DNA of 64,000 bases from Streptomyces sp. f51 (GTDB lineage: Bacteria; Actinomycetota; Actinomycetes; Streptomycetales; Streptomycetaceae): positions 682,001 through 746,000 of the forward strand of contig NZ_CP149798.1 of NCBI RefSeq assembly GCF_037940415.1. Reading direction: 5' to 3'. Below are positions 27,465 to 35,881 of this stretch, one piece after another; the first letter of the stretch is position 1, and the number at the start of each line of letters is the position of its first letter. A program made the translations under genes and the position numbers. The notes below the pieces were generated by a model. The model was not told the origin of the DNA and did no database searches. It saw only the letters and a list, made by a program, of their open reading frames with translations.

Positions 27465-28284
27465 AGTGCTGCCAGACCCGGACCCAGTCGACGAGCAGAC
27501 GTGCCGAGTCGGTGCCCGGGGGCGGGGGGTACGGAAGGCCGACGGCCAGGTTCAGGATGACTTCCATGGGCACGTGGGGGATGCGCTCGGGCCGGGTCAC
27601 CCGGAACCGCTCGATCCCGTCGACGTACCAGACGAGTCTGTCCTTCTCCCAGAGCAGCCCGAAGAGGTGGTAGCCGTCGGGGAAACCGTTCGCGGTGAAG
27701 GTCCCGCGCTCCTTCCTCTCGGCGCCCTCGGCGTTCTTCCAGTGCACGAACATCGACAGCGTGCGCGTGGTGCCGAGGAACTCCATGATGTCGATCTCGG
27801 GCGGGGTGTAGCGGCTCGCGGGCATCATCCAGAACTCCGGTGTCATCCCGCCCTGTTCCGGGATACGGACCGCCGCCTCGAAGTAGCCGTAGGTGAACGT
27901 CTCGCGCGGCTGGGCGTACCAGTCGTCGCGGCCCGTGGAGATCATGCCGGACACCCAGGGGTAAACCTTGCCGTCGCTGCCACGGATCGCCCGGCGCTGG
28001 GCATTGAGGGTCAACTTCCCTCCGCCCACGACCACTTGACCCGGCTGGTACCACTCCAGTTCATTGTTGGTGCTGATGGTGCAGCCCCGCTTGTTCCAGT
28101 CGTAGCACGTGGCCCAGCGGTTCTTGTCGAGGTGTGAGCCGCCGAACTCGTCGTGGAAGACCAGTCGCCAGTGGCCGGGTGCCACGGGCCGGGGCGTCGC
28201 CGTTCCGGGCGCGGACCCGCAGGCACCGCATGCCACCGCCAGCAGCAGGAGAAGCACCCCGAGAACCGCGCCCCGTGACCTCAT
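27463..28284 (-). CDS. GH16 glycanase, exported or lipoprotein
   Basis: A 273-residue family 16 glycoside hydrolase (beta-1,3/1,4-glucanase or laminarinase type). The N-terminus is a signal peptide with cysteines (VLLLLLAVACGACG); the lipobox is not canonical, so anchoring is uncertain. The GH16 signature is EIDIMEFLG with catalytic Glu163, Asp165 and Glu168; YGYFEAAVRIPEQGGMTPEF precedes it. The C-terminus LLVDWVRVWQH closely matches the second GH16 of the locus. The ATG at 28284 overlaps the stop of the upstream FAD gene by 4 bp, so the two are coupled. It may trim or release the locus' own glycan. Confidence 0.87.
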   Translation of the reverse strand: MRSRGAVLGVLLLLLAVACGACGSAPGTATPRPVAPGHWRLVFHDEFGGSHLDKNRWATCYDWNKRGCTISTNNELEWYQPGQVVVGGGKLTLNAQRRAIRGSDGKVYPWVSGMISTGRDDWYAQPRETFTYGYFEAAVRIPEQGGMTPEFWMMPASRYTPPEIDIMEFLGTTRTLSMFVHWKNAEGAERKERGTFTANGFPDGYHLFGLLWEKDRLVWYVDGIERFRVTRPERIPHVPMEVILNLAVGLPYPPPPGTDSARLLVDWVRVWQH

Positions 28285-29561
28285 GGGCGGGCGCGGGTCC
28301 CGGCCGCGACCGCGCCGGCCAGCCGGCGCGCGGCGAATCCGGTTCCGGCGACGAACCGCAGCACGGGTCCGAAGGTGGGGGCGGCGGCCAGTCCGGTGAA
28401 GAACAGCCCGGGTACGGAGGACTCGAACCCGGACGACAGCCGGGGCGCGCCACGGAACGTCTCGATCTCCCTGCGGAGTTCGGGTGCCAGCAGCCCGAGC
28501 CGGTCGATGTCGACGCGGTATCCCGTGGCCAGCAGCAGATGGTCGGCCCGCACGGTCTCCGCCCGCCCCTCCGCGTCCGTGACCCCGAGACGCACCACGC
28601 CGCCCTCGGCCTCCACGGAGCGGACCGTACGGCCGCACAGCACGGGGATCCGGTCGTCCACGCGGTCCCGCAGCCACCAGGCGCCGGACGGACCGAGGAC
28701 GTTGTGCAGCAGCCGCAGCCGCAGCCCCCGCGGCAGACGGCGGATCGCTCCGGCGCCGTGGGCGCAGGCCAGCAGCGACCAGCCCGGTCCGAGCGGGGAA
28801 CCCGGTTTGACGATCCGTACCCGACGCGGCCGGTCGCAGGGCCGGTCGGTGTCGGGTGGGCCGCCGAAGGCGACGAAGGCCGCGCGGGCGATCACCGTGG
28901 GAAGGGCCCCGGCCTCGCGCAGCAGCGCTGCGCTCTCCAGGGCCGACTGCCCGGCGCCGAGGACGGCGATCCGCCGCCCCGAGAACGGGCCCAGGTCGTG
29001 GTGCCGGCTGGTGTGGGAGACCAGCTCCGCCGGGAGGGGCCCGGCCAGTTCCGCGGGCTCGTGGGCGAAGGGGACGAGGCCGGTCGCCATCACCACGTTC
29101 TCGGCGAGGAACTCCTCCCCCGAGTCCAGGGTGACGCCGAAGCGCCCGTCGACACGGCTGACGGTACGGACCCGCCCGCGCTCCAGCTCCGGCACGCGGC
29201 GCTCCTGGAACCACTGCCCGTAGGCGATCATCTCCTCGACGGGAATGGGGTACCGGTCACCGACCGGTCCACGTCCCCGTGCGCTGCGGAAGTCCCCCAG
29301 ACCGTAGCCGGACTCCGGCGCGGAGATGCAGGAGGCAGCGGGGACGGACTTCAGGTACATGCCGTCCGGCATGTTGGCGCGCCAGCACTCCATGGGTTCG
29401 CCGAACACCCGCCGTGATACTCCCTCCGTGCTCAGCCATGCGGCCGTGGCAAGGCCGTAGGGGCCGGCCCCGATGACCGCGGTGGGCAGCCGCCGGGAGC
29501 CGGGGACGCCTCTGCTCCCGGCCGTTCTGCGCCGAGTGCCGGATCCGGTGTTCATGGGCAT
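28281..29561 (-). CDS. FAD/NAD(P)-dependent oxidoreductase (flavin monooxygenase-like)
   Basis: A 426-residue flavoprotein. FAD-binding GxGxxG is seen in TAVIGAGPYGLATAAWL near the N-terminus and a second dinucleotide-binding block in RIAVLGAGQSALESAALL. LLLATGYRVDIDRLG is the ATG-type motif of flavin monooxygenases and N-hydroxylases. The overall layout resembles lysine/ornithine N-hydroxylase or flavin monooxygenase-like proteins. No signal peptide. The ATG at 29561 is preceded by AGGGAGCGACC; an ATG at 29612 would overlap the upstream kinase-like gene. It forms an operon with the kinase-like gene upstream and the GH16 gene downstream. Substrate unknown. Confidence 0.78.
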   Translation of the reverse strand: MPMNTGSGTRRRTAGSRGVPGSRRLPTAVIGAGPYGLATAAWLSTEGVSRRVFGEPMECWRANMPDGMYLKSVPAASCISAPESGYGLGDFRSARGRGPVGDRYPIPVEEMIAYGQWFQERRVPELERGRVRTVSRVDGRFGVTLDSGEEFLAENVVMATGLVPFAHEPAELAGPLPAELVSHTSRHHDLGPFSGRRIAVLGAGQSALESAALLREAGALPTVIARAAFVAFGGPPDTDRPCDRPRRVRIVKPGSPLGPGWSLLACAHGAGAIRRLPRGLRLRLLHNVLGPSGAWWLRDRVDDRIPVLCGRTVRSVEAEGGVVRLGVTDAEGRAETVRADHLLLATGYRVDIDRLGLLAPELRREIETFRGAPRLSSGFESSVPGLFFTGLAAAPTFGPVLRFVAGTGFAARRLAGAVAAGTRARP

Positions 29562-29598
29562 GGTCGCTCCCTGTGTCCCGTCGGGCCGGTGCCGGCCG

Positions 29599-30654
29599 TC
29601 ACGGTCGCGCACCGGCCCAGCGGACGCATTCGCCGAGGACGGGCGCGACCGTGTGCGTGAGCCATCCGTAGCTGTGGCCGAATCTCGGGGACTTGCGGAC
29701 GTTGTTCACCACGTGCCACAGCCAGCTCAGCAGGGGAATCGCCACCGGATCGACGACACCGTCGTACGGGTCGAGACCGGCCAGGGCGAGCAGGGTCCGG
29801 TCGGCGTCCGGCACCCGGCCGGTGCGCAGGGTCTCGGCGACGAGGCCACCGAGCGGGCGGCCGGTGACCGTGCTGCGCAGGGCCAGGACGAAGGAATAGG
29901 CGTCGATCTCGCACGGCCCGTCGGCGCGGCCGCTGCTCCAGTCGAAGACGCCTGTCACCCGGAGCGGGTCCCGGCCCAGGAGCACGTTGCCGGGGTGGTA
30001 GTCGCCATGTGTCCAGCCCTCCGTGAGCACGGCACCCGTCAGGGCCGCCTCCAGCCGTTGGCGCAGGGCCTCGCATTCGGCCGCTCTGCGGCCGGAACGG
30101 TAACCGGGCATCCCGGCGAACAGGACCGTCAGCTGCTCTTCGCACCAGGCGGGGGCACGGTCGGCGGCCTTCCGCGGACGCCCGGTGGCGGCCCGCAGAT
30201 CCGCCAGCAGCCGCATCGCGGGAGCCATGGCGGTGTGCGGGTCACCGGAGGGGGCCATGACCAGCCGCTCGGCCGCCACGCCCGGGAGCGCGGTTTGGGC
30301 AAGGGTGCCCTCGGGGCCGGGCGAGCCGACGACGCGGGGCAGGAGGGCGCGCCACGGGTCGAGCCGGGTGTCCTCGGCGAGTTCCAGCAGGACGTCCCGC
30401 TCCCGCGCCGTGACGGCTGCGCCGGCCTCGTCCCTGGGGTGCTTGATCACCAGGCTTCCCGCGCCGTGCCTCAGCTCGAACACCAGCAGACCCGCCTTGG
30501 GCAAGGACGGGCGCCGGACCACGGTGATGTCCCTGGGACCGGCGCCGCGTACGAGCCAGTGAGCCCGCAGACGGTCGTCCAGACCCGCCAGAGCGCGCGG
30601 GAAGTACAGGGGCAGCAGACCGGAGAGCGAGGACATCTTGGCGGGTGTCTTCAT
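29599..30654 (-). CDS. Aminoglycoside phosphotransferase (APH)-like kinase
   Basis: A 351-residue protein with the APH/choline kinase fold. The catalytic loop is WTHGDYHPGNVLLG (Asp and Asn conserved) and the magnesium-binding motif is VTGVFDWSSG. GAGSLVIKHPRDEAG supplies the ATP-anchoring Lys. It is cytoplasmic. Such kinases phosphorylate small sugars, amino sugars or alcohols; here a biosynthetic rather than a resistance role is more likely given the operon with a flavoprotein and a GH16 enzyme. The ATG at 30654 has AAGG 6 nt upstream. Divergent from the ATP-grasp gene, with an inverted repeat between. Confidence 0.75.
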   Translation of the reverse strand: MKTPAKMSSLSGLLPLYFPRALAGLDDRLRAHWLVRGAGPRDITVVRRPSLPKAGLLVFELRHGAGSLVIKHPRDEAGAAVTARERDVLLELAEDTRLDPWRALLPRVVGSPGPEGTLAQTALPGVAAERLVMAPSGDPHTAMAPAMRLLADLRAATGRPRKAADRAPAWCEEQLTVLFAGMPGYRSGRRAAECEALRQRLEAALTGAVLTEGWTHGDYHPGNVLLGRDPLRVTGVFDWSSGRADGPCEIDAYSFVLALRSTVTGRPLGGLVAETLRTGRVPDADRTLLALAGLDPYDGVVDPVAIPLLSWLWHVVNNVRKSPRFGHSYGWLTHTVAPVLGECVRWAGARP

Positions 30655-30716
30655 ACCAGACCTTGCCGGGCTGTCAGCGGCACGACCCCTGCTTGCCGGG
30701 GATAATGATGACGGGC

Positions 30717-30739
30717 GATCCAAGTCTTTTGAGTGGATC
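30717..30739. promoter_or_regulatory. Inverted repeat in the kinase / ATP-grasp divergent region
   Basis: GATCCA-N11-TGGATC lies midway in the 140-bp gap between two divergent genes, in AT-richer sequence. It is a possible operator acting on both. Confidence 0.35.
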
Positions 30740-30794
30740 TACGAGCTTTGTCCATGTTAGTGCCTTCCGGGGAATGCTTCCCGGAGAGGGACGA

Positions 30795-32027
30795 GTGGTC
30801 CTCTTGCTGGACACCGACGTACCCGTGCTCCTCGCCAGAATCGGCAACTATCCGCTGCACCACGGCAGTCTGGGCGTGGTGCGCACGCTCGGACGGCTCG
30901 GCGTCCCGGTCCACGCCGTGGTCGAGGACCGCTTCACCCCGGTCGCCCTCTCGCGCCATCTCACGAACGGCATCGTGTGGCGGACGACCGGCTGCGAGGA
31001 ACCGGAACGGCTCGCGGACGGCCTGCTGTCCATAGGCCGGACGATCGGCGTCCGGTGCGTGGCGGTGCCGACCGACGACGAGGCGGCGATCCTGCTCGCG
31101 GAGTACGCGGACCGGCTGAAGGAGTGTTTCCTGATTCCGCCCGTGCCGGCCCATCTTCCGCGCCTGCTGGCCTGCAAGGCGAGCCTGCACCGGATCTGCG
31201 CCGAGGCGGGCGTCCCCTCGCCGTCGTCGCGGGCCCCGCAGAACCGTGACGAACTGGTCGACGCGGGCCGCGAGCTCGGCTATCCGCTGGTCCTCAAGAA
31301 TCTGGCGCCGTTCAGCAGGCTCCGGACCCCGGCCGTCAGGGGCACCACCACCGTCGTGCCCACCGAACGGGCGCTGCTCCGCCGCTTCCCCGAGGCCGCG
31401 CCGCCCCCCGTACTCGTGCAGGAGTACATCCCGCGGCAGCAGGCGGAGGACTGGATCACCCATCTGTACTGCGGTGCGGGCGGCGTTCCGCGCGTCCTGT
31501 TCACCGGCCTCAAGCTGCGCTCCTGGCCTCCGTACGCGGGGATGACCGCCCGGGCGGTGGCCCTGCGCAACGCCGAGCTGGCCGGTCTGGCGGAGCGGCT
31601 GTGCCGCGGCACCGGCTACAGCGGCCTGGCGGATCTCGACTGGCGTTACGACCGCCGGGACGGGCGGTACAAGCTCGTCGACTTCAATCCGCGCGCCGGC
31701 GCGCAGTTCCGCCTCTTCGAGAACGTCCACGGGATCGACGTCGTCCGTGCCATGCATCTCGACCTGACCGGCCACGCCGTGCCGGACGGCGACCAGGCCG
31801 AGGGTCGGGTCTTCGCCGCCGGCCAGCTGGACTTCGCGTCGGCGGCGGCATGGCTGCGGCATGAGCGCCGGCTGCCCTCCGACCTGCTGCACGTGCGGGC
31901 CACCGAGCGGGCCTGGCTCTCCTGGGACGACCCCGTACCGGCCGCGGCCGAGGCGATGCGGTTCGCCGGGCTGGTGGCGTGGCGCCTGCTGCGGCCCGAG
32001 CGCTCCGGCCCGGCCGGGCGCCGCTGA
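30795..32027 (+). CDS. ATP-grasp domain protein (carboxylate-amine ligase-like)
   Basis: A 410-residue ATP-grasp enzyme. The N-terminal pre-ATP-grasp fold starts VVLLLDTDVPVLLARIGNYP. The ATP-binding Lys is in YPLVLKNLAPFSRL, the adenine-contact region in VLVQEYIPRQQAEDW, and the metal-binding residues in YKLVDFNPRAGAQFRLFENV. Members ligate a carboxylate to an amine or thiol through an acyl phosphate. The GTG at 30795 has a strong GGAGAGGG site; an ATG at 30774 is also in frame. It lies between the kinase/FAD/GH16 operon and the nucleotide-sugar operon, so it may attach an amino acid or similar group to the glycan. That is inference. Confidence 0.78.
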   Translation: MVLLLDTDVPVLLARIGNYPLHHGSLGVVRTLGRLGVPVHAVVEDRFTPVALSRHLTNGIVWRTTGCEEPERLADGLLSIGRTIGVRCVAVPTDDEAAILLAEYADRLKECFLIPPVPAHLPRLLACKASLHRICAEAGVPSPSSRAPQNRDELVDAGRELGYPLVLKNLAPFSRLRTPAVRGTTTVVPTERALLRRFPEAAPPPVLVQEYIPRQQAEDWITHLYCGAGGVPRVLFTGLKLRSWPPYAGMTARAVALRNAELAGLAERLCRGTGYSGLADLDWRYDRRDGRYKLVDFNPRAGAQFRLFENVHGIDVVRAMHLDLTGHAVPDGDQAEGRVFAAGQLDFASAAAWLRHERRLPSDLLHVRATERAWLSWDDPVPAAAEAMRFAGLVAWRLLRPERSGPAGRR

Positions 32028-32111
32028 CCGGCCGATCCGCCGCCGTGCGACCGCCGGGTGCACGGACCTCTCACCGATGCGCGTTGACCTCAGCCCGTCC
32101 TGGGGTGACCA

Positions 32112-32134
32112 TGTACGTATACGTCGTAAATATA
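32112..32134 (+). promoter_or_regulatory. Shared glycan-locus element, copy 2
   Basis: TGTA-N2-TATACGTCGTAAA-N-ATA, 26 bp before the UDP-glucose dehydrogenase start. It shares 20 of 23 positions with 22141-22163. This copy also has an outer inverted repeat CGTATA-N9-TATACG. It likely marks a promoter bound by a common regulator or sigma factor. Confidence 0.65.
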
Positions 32135-32159
32135 CGGACGGAACACCTCGGAGAGAGAC

Positions 32160-33479
32160 ATGCGCCTCACAGTCATCGGGACCGGGTACGTCGGAGCAGT
32201 CCATGCCGCCTGCATGGCGGAGACGGGCCATGAGGTGCTCGGCGTCGACGTCGACGAGGAGCGGGTCACGGCGCTCGCCGCCGGGCATCCCCCGTTCCAC
32301 GAGCCCGGCCTGCCGGGGATGCTCCAGCGGACGGTGGCCGCCGGCACACTGCGCTTCACCACGTCGCTGGACGAGGCCGCCCGGTTCGCCGACACGCACT
32401 TCATCTGCGTCGGCACCCCGCAGCGGCCCGACTCGGGCGCCGCCGACCTGCGCCATGTCGAGGCCGTGGTGGACGCGCTGGCCCCGGCTCTGCGCGCCGC
32501 GGGCCACGACCGGCCCCTGGTCGTCGGCAAGTCCACCGTGCCCGTCGGTACGGCGGACCGGCTGGCCGAGCGGCTGGACGCTCCCGGCGCCGAGATCGCC
32601 TGGAACCCGGAGTTCCTGCGCGAGGGATCCGCGGTCCAGGACACGCTGCGCCCGGAACGCGTCGTGGCGGGCGTACGGTCGGCCTGGGCCGAGGAGCGGC
32701 TGCGCGCCGTCTACGCCCCCCTGACGGCGGCCGGCGCGCCCTTCATCGCCACCGACACCGTGACCGCCGAACTCGTCAAGGTGGCCTCGAACTCCTTCCT
32801 GGCCACCAAGATCTCCTTCATCAACGCCATGGCCGAGATCTGTGACGTCATGGGCGCCGACGTGCTCACCCTCGCCGCGGCGATGGGCGGCGACTCCCGC
32901 ATCGGCCCCTCCTTCCTGGCCCCCGGCCTCGGCTTCGGCGGCAGCTGCCTGCCCAAGGACATCCGGGCCTTCGCCGCGCGGGCGGAGGAGATCGGCCGGG
33001 GCGAGTCGGTGGCGTTCCTCCGCCAGGTCGACGAGATCAACACAAGGCAGCGCGGGCGCACGGTCGACCTCGCCGAGCGCATGGCCGGCGGGAGCCTCGA
33101 AGGCCGTGACGTGGCGGTCCTGGGGGCCGCCTTCAAGCCGGGCAGCGACGACGTACGGGACTCCCCGGCGCTCGCGGTCGCGGAGGCGGTGCGCCTGCGC
33201 GGAGCGCGGGTCCGGGTGCACGACCCGGAGGCGATCGACAACGCCCGGGCCGTGTACCCCGAACTGCAATACGCCCTGGACGTCACCAAGGCGTGCGAGC
33301 AGGCCGACGTCGTCCTGCACCTCACCGAGTGGCCCCAGTACCAGGAGCTCGACCCCGCCGCCCTCGCCACCGTGGTGCGCAGCCCGGCCATGGTCGACGC
33401 CCGCAACACCCTCGACGCCCGGACCTGGCACTCGGCGGGCTGGCGGCTGAGCGCTCCGGGCCGTCCGCGGCTCGGCTGA
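32160..33479 (+). CDS. UDP-glucose 6-dehydrogenase family
   Basis: A 439-residue NAD+-dependent nucleotide-sugar dehydrogenase that oxidises UDP-glucose to UDP-glucuronate (some relatives use GDP-mannose). The N-terminal Rossmann motif is MRLTVIGTGYVGAVHA. The catalytic Cys263 is in GLGFGGSCLPKDIRAF, and VASNSFLATKISFINAMAE is the central dimer helix. VAVLGAAFKPGSDDVRDSP is the UDP-binding C-terminal domain. A UDP-glucuronate decarboxylase gene follows 17 bp downstream, which makes UDP-glucose the more likely substrate. The start has GGAGAGAGAC directly upstream, and the shared 23-bp element precedes it. Confidence 0.93.
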   Translation: MRLTVIGTGYVGAVHAACMAETGHEVLGVDVDEERVTALAAGHPPFHEPGLPGMLQRTVAAGTLRFTTSLDEAARFADTHFICVGTPQRPDSGAADLRHVEAVVDALAPALRAAGHDRPLVVGKSTVPVGTADRLAERLDAPGAEIAWNPEFLREGSAVQDTLRPERVVAGVRSAWAEERLRAVYAPLTAAGAPFIATDTVTAELVKVASNSFLATKISFINAMAEICDVMGADVLTLAAAMGGDSRIGPSFLAPGLGFGGSCLPKDIRAFAARAEEIGRGESVAFLRQVDEINTRQRGRTVDLAERMAGGSLEGRDVAVLGAAFKPGSDDVRDSPALAVAEAVRLRGARVRVHDPEAIDNARAVYPELQYALDVTKACEQADVVLHLTEWPQYQELDPAALATVVRSPAMVDARNTLDARTWHSAGWRLSAPGRPRLG

Positions 33480-33496
33480 GCGGAAGGACGAGTCCC

Positions 33497-34474
33497 ATGC
33501 GTGTCGTCGTGTCCGGTGGCAGCGGCTTTCTGGGGTCCCATCTGTGCGAGGAACTGCTCCGCAGGGGTGACACCGTCTACTGCCTGGACAACTTCTCCTC
33601 GGGCCGGAAGGCCAACATCGCCCGTCTGCTGAACCTGCCGGGCTTCCACTTCGTTCCGTGCGACGTCACGGAGCGGTTCCGCTTCCCCCGGACGGTCGAC
33701 GCCGTCGCCCATCTCGCGTCTCCCGCCTCCCCGGCGGACTACCACCGTCACCCGCTGGAGACGCTGGCGGTCGGCAGCCGGGGCACGGAGAACATGCTGC
33801 GGCTGGCCGAGAGCCAGAAGGCCCGCTTCGTCCTGGCGTCCACCAGCGAGGTCTACGGGGATCCCGCGGTGCATCCGCAGGACGAGGGCTACTGGGGGAA
33901 CGTCAATCCCATCGGCCCCCGCAGCGTCTACGACGAGGCCAAGCGCTTCGCGGAGGCGATCTCCATGGCGTACCGGCGCAGCCGCGGGGTCGATGTGGGG
34001 ATCGTCCGGATCTTCAACACGTACGGCCCCCGGATGCGTCCGTACGACGGCCGGGTGATCTCCAGTTTCATCCGGCAGGCGCTCCGGGGCGAACCGTTGA
34101 CGATCTTCGGCGACGGCACCCAGACGCGGAGCTTCTGTTACGTCGACGACCTGGTCCAAGGTCTGGTGGCCATGCTCGACTCCGCCGAGCCGGGTCCGAT
34201 CAACCTGGGCAATCCGGAGGAGCACACGGTGCTGGAACTCGCGGAACTGGTGACGGGCATCACCGGATCGGACGCCGGGCTGCGCCGCCTCCCGCTGCCC
34301 GTCGACGATCCCCTCCGCAGGCGCCCGGTCGTCACCCGGGCCCGGGAGACGCTCGGCTGGCAGCCGCGGGTGCCTCTGGAAGAGGGGCTTCGCAACACCG
34401 TCGACTGGTTCGTGGCGGAGGCCGAGGCATCCGGGCGGGCGCCGGAACAGGCCGTCGCGGCCGGACCGTCGTGA
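33497..34474 (+). CDS. UDP-glucuronate decarboxylase (UDP-xylose synthase)
   Basis: A 325-residue short-chain extended dehydrogenase. The NAD-binding GGSGFLGSHL is at residues 7-16, and the catalytic Tyr145/Lys149 pair is in PRSVYDEAKRFAE. HLASPASPADYHRHPLETL and EGYWGNVNPIGPRSVYDEA are distinctive of UXS-type decarboxylases, which convert UDP-glucuronate to UDP-xylose with CO2 release. It directly follows the dehydrogenase gene, so the pair makes UDP-xylose from UDP-glucose. GGAAGGACGAG precedes the ATG. A strong hairpin follows. Epimerase activity on another sugar cannot be wholly excluded. Confidence 0.88.
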   Translation: MRVVVSGGSGFLGSHLCEELLRRGDTVYCLDNFSSGRKANIARLLNLPGFHFVPCDVTERFRFPRTVDAVAHLASPASPADYHRHPLETLAVGSRGTENMLRLAESQKARFVLASTSEVYGDPAVHPQDEGYWGNVNPIGPRSVYDEAKRFAEAISMAYRRSRGVDVGIVRIFNTYGPRMRPYDGRVISSFIRQALRGEPLTIFGDGTQTRSFCYVDDLVQGLVAMLDSAEPGPINLGNPEEHTVLELAELVTGITGSDAGLRRLPLPVDDPLRRRPVVTRARETLGWQPRVPLEEGLRNTVDWFVAEAEASGRAPEQAVAAGPS

Positions 34475-34544
34475 CGCGGGACGGCGCGCCTCGGGCACCG
34501 CGCCGTCACACGGGTGCCGGCCGCCCGGGGGCCGACAGCCCGGA

Positions 34545-34575
34545 GGGCGCCGGCCGCTCGATGCGGCCGGCGCCC
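34545..34575. terminator. Strong bidirectional hairpin terminator
   Basis: A perfect 13-bp stem (34545-34557 with 34563-34575) with a 5-nt loop between the convergent UDP-xylose synthase and GH16 genes. Confidence 0.9.
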
Positions 34576-34591
34576 CGGCGGGTCCGTGGGG

Positions 34592-35881
34592 TCAGTGCTG
34601 CCAGACCCTCACGTAGTCGACCTGCATGTCGGCGGGGGCCACGTTGGTCCCGCTGTGACTGGGGTTGACGGCGTTGTTGAGGATCAGGTACATCGGGGCG
34701 GACGTGATCCCCGAGGTGATCTGACCGACCTGCTTTCCGTCGTAGTAGTACGTGACGGAACCCTGCTTCCAGTCGGCGCCGAACGTGTGCCAGCCACCGG
34801 AGTAGGTGCCGGAGGCACAGCCTCCCGGGCCGCCCGCCGGGGAGTGGAAGTGGTAGCAGGCGGAGCCGCCCAGCCCTTCCAGGACGTCCAGCTCGCCGTC
34901 CGTCGGCCAGTTCTGTCCGTCGGCCCAGAAGGAGGGCCAGTTGGCCATCTGCGAACCGGACGACGGGGTGTAGATGCGGGCCTCGAAGGCGCCGTAGGTG
35001 AACTGGGCCTTGCCGTTGCTGGTCACCAGGCCGGAGACGTAGGGATACGTCTTGCCGCCGACGGTGGTCGGCTGCTGGGCGAGCTTGAGATGGAGCGATC
35101 CGTCGCCGACCGTGACCTGCGACGGCGAATAGGCGGACCCCTCGGCGGAGTTCGGCGGCCTGGTGACGCACGTGGGACAGCCGAACCAGTTCGCGTTCCA
35201 CTTGGAGGCGTCAAGGGCGCCGCCGTTGAACTCGTCGGCGAACACCGGGTGCCACGTGCCGGGGATACCGACGGGCGCCGCACCGGTCGAGGACGGCGCG
35301 GAAGAAGACGGCGCGGAAGACGGTACGGCCGAGCCGGGCGTGGACGCCGTCGCCGTCGGTGCCGGTGTGGACGGCGTCGGCGTGGCCGTGCCCGAGGGAG
35401 CCGAGGCCGTCGGCGCGGGTGTCGCGGTGCCGGTGCCGGCACCGGCGGTGAAGGACTTCACCGGAGAGAGACTGTGCCAGTGGTCGTGGAACTTGTAAGC
35501 GACGTAATACGTATAGGTACCGGCGGGAAACGCGCGGGAGCCCGAGGTGAAGGTGGTGGACCGGGTTCCCAGTGTCGTCGCGACGGCTCCGGGAAAGTCG
35601 CGGTTGGCGCCGTCGGCGGAGCGCACGGCCACGGTCAGCGCCTGGAGCTTGATCGTCTTGACGCCGTGGACCGTGGCGGTGGCCTTGGACTGTCCGTTCG
35701 GGGCCGACACCACGGACAGGGAGTCGACCACCACGTCGGGTGTGGCGGCCTCGGCCTGATCCGTTTGCGTGAGCACGCCCCCGGCGAGCGCGGCGGTGGC
35801 GACCGCGAGCGCACCCAGTTTCGTTCGCATGGCGCGAGGGCGGCGGTGTTTCCGGTTGTCCGTTGTGTAATTCATTGGCAT
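34592..35881 (-). CDS. Secreted GH16 glycanase with N-terminal beta domain
   Basis: A 429-residue exported enzyme. A twin-basic n-region and hydrophobic core (KLGALAVATAALAGGVL) end near AEA-ATPDV. Residues ~47-145 form a beta-rich domain (VVVDSLSVVSAPNGQSKA onward), perhaps carbohydrate binding. A Thr/Pro/Ser/Ala linker covers 148-205. The GH16 catalytic domain follows with GELDVLEGLGG carrying Glu330, Asp332 and Glu335, and FADEFNGGALDASKW at its start. It ends VDYVRVWQH, as does the other GH16. ATGs at 35881 and 35875 are both possible. It lies at the far edge of the glycan locus and likely acts on a beta-glucan outside the cell. Confidence 0.9.
   Translation of the reverse strand: MPMNYTTDNRKHRRPRAMRTKLGALAVATAALAGGVLTQTDQAEAATPDVVVDSLSVVSAPNGQSKATATVHGVKTIKLQALTVAVRSADGANRDFPGAVATTLGTRSTTFTSGSRAFPAGTYTYYVAYKFHDHWHSLSPVKSFTAGAGTGTATPAPTASAPSGTATPTPSTPAPTATASTPGSAVPSSAPSSSAPSSTGAAPVGIPGTWHPVFADEFNGGALDASKWNANWFGCPTCVTRPPNSAEGSAYSPSQVTVGDGSLHLKLAQQPTTVGGKTYPYVSGLVTSNGKAQFTYGAFEARIYTPSSGSQMANWPSFWADGQNWPTDGELDVLEGLGGSACYHFHSPAGGPGGCASGTYSGGWHTFGADWKQGSVTYYYDGKQVGQITSGITSAPMYLILNNAVNPSHSGTNVAPADMQVDYVRVWQH

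Noticed and set aside
29599..30654. Aminoglycoside resistance gene
   Set aside because: APH fold is clear, but the operon context (flavoprotein, GH16) and lack of a close resistance signature favour a biosynthetic kinase.
30651..33431. A 926-codon minus-strand frame opposite the ATP-grasp and UDP-glucose dehydrogenase genes
   Set aside because: The plus-strand frames hold intact catalytic motifs; this one has none.
2295..34474. Functional link between xylA/xylB and the UDP-xylose genes
   Set aside because: UDP-xylose is made from UDP-glucuronate, not from free xylose; the loci are about 30 kb apart with no shared promoter motif.
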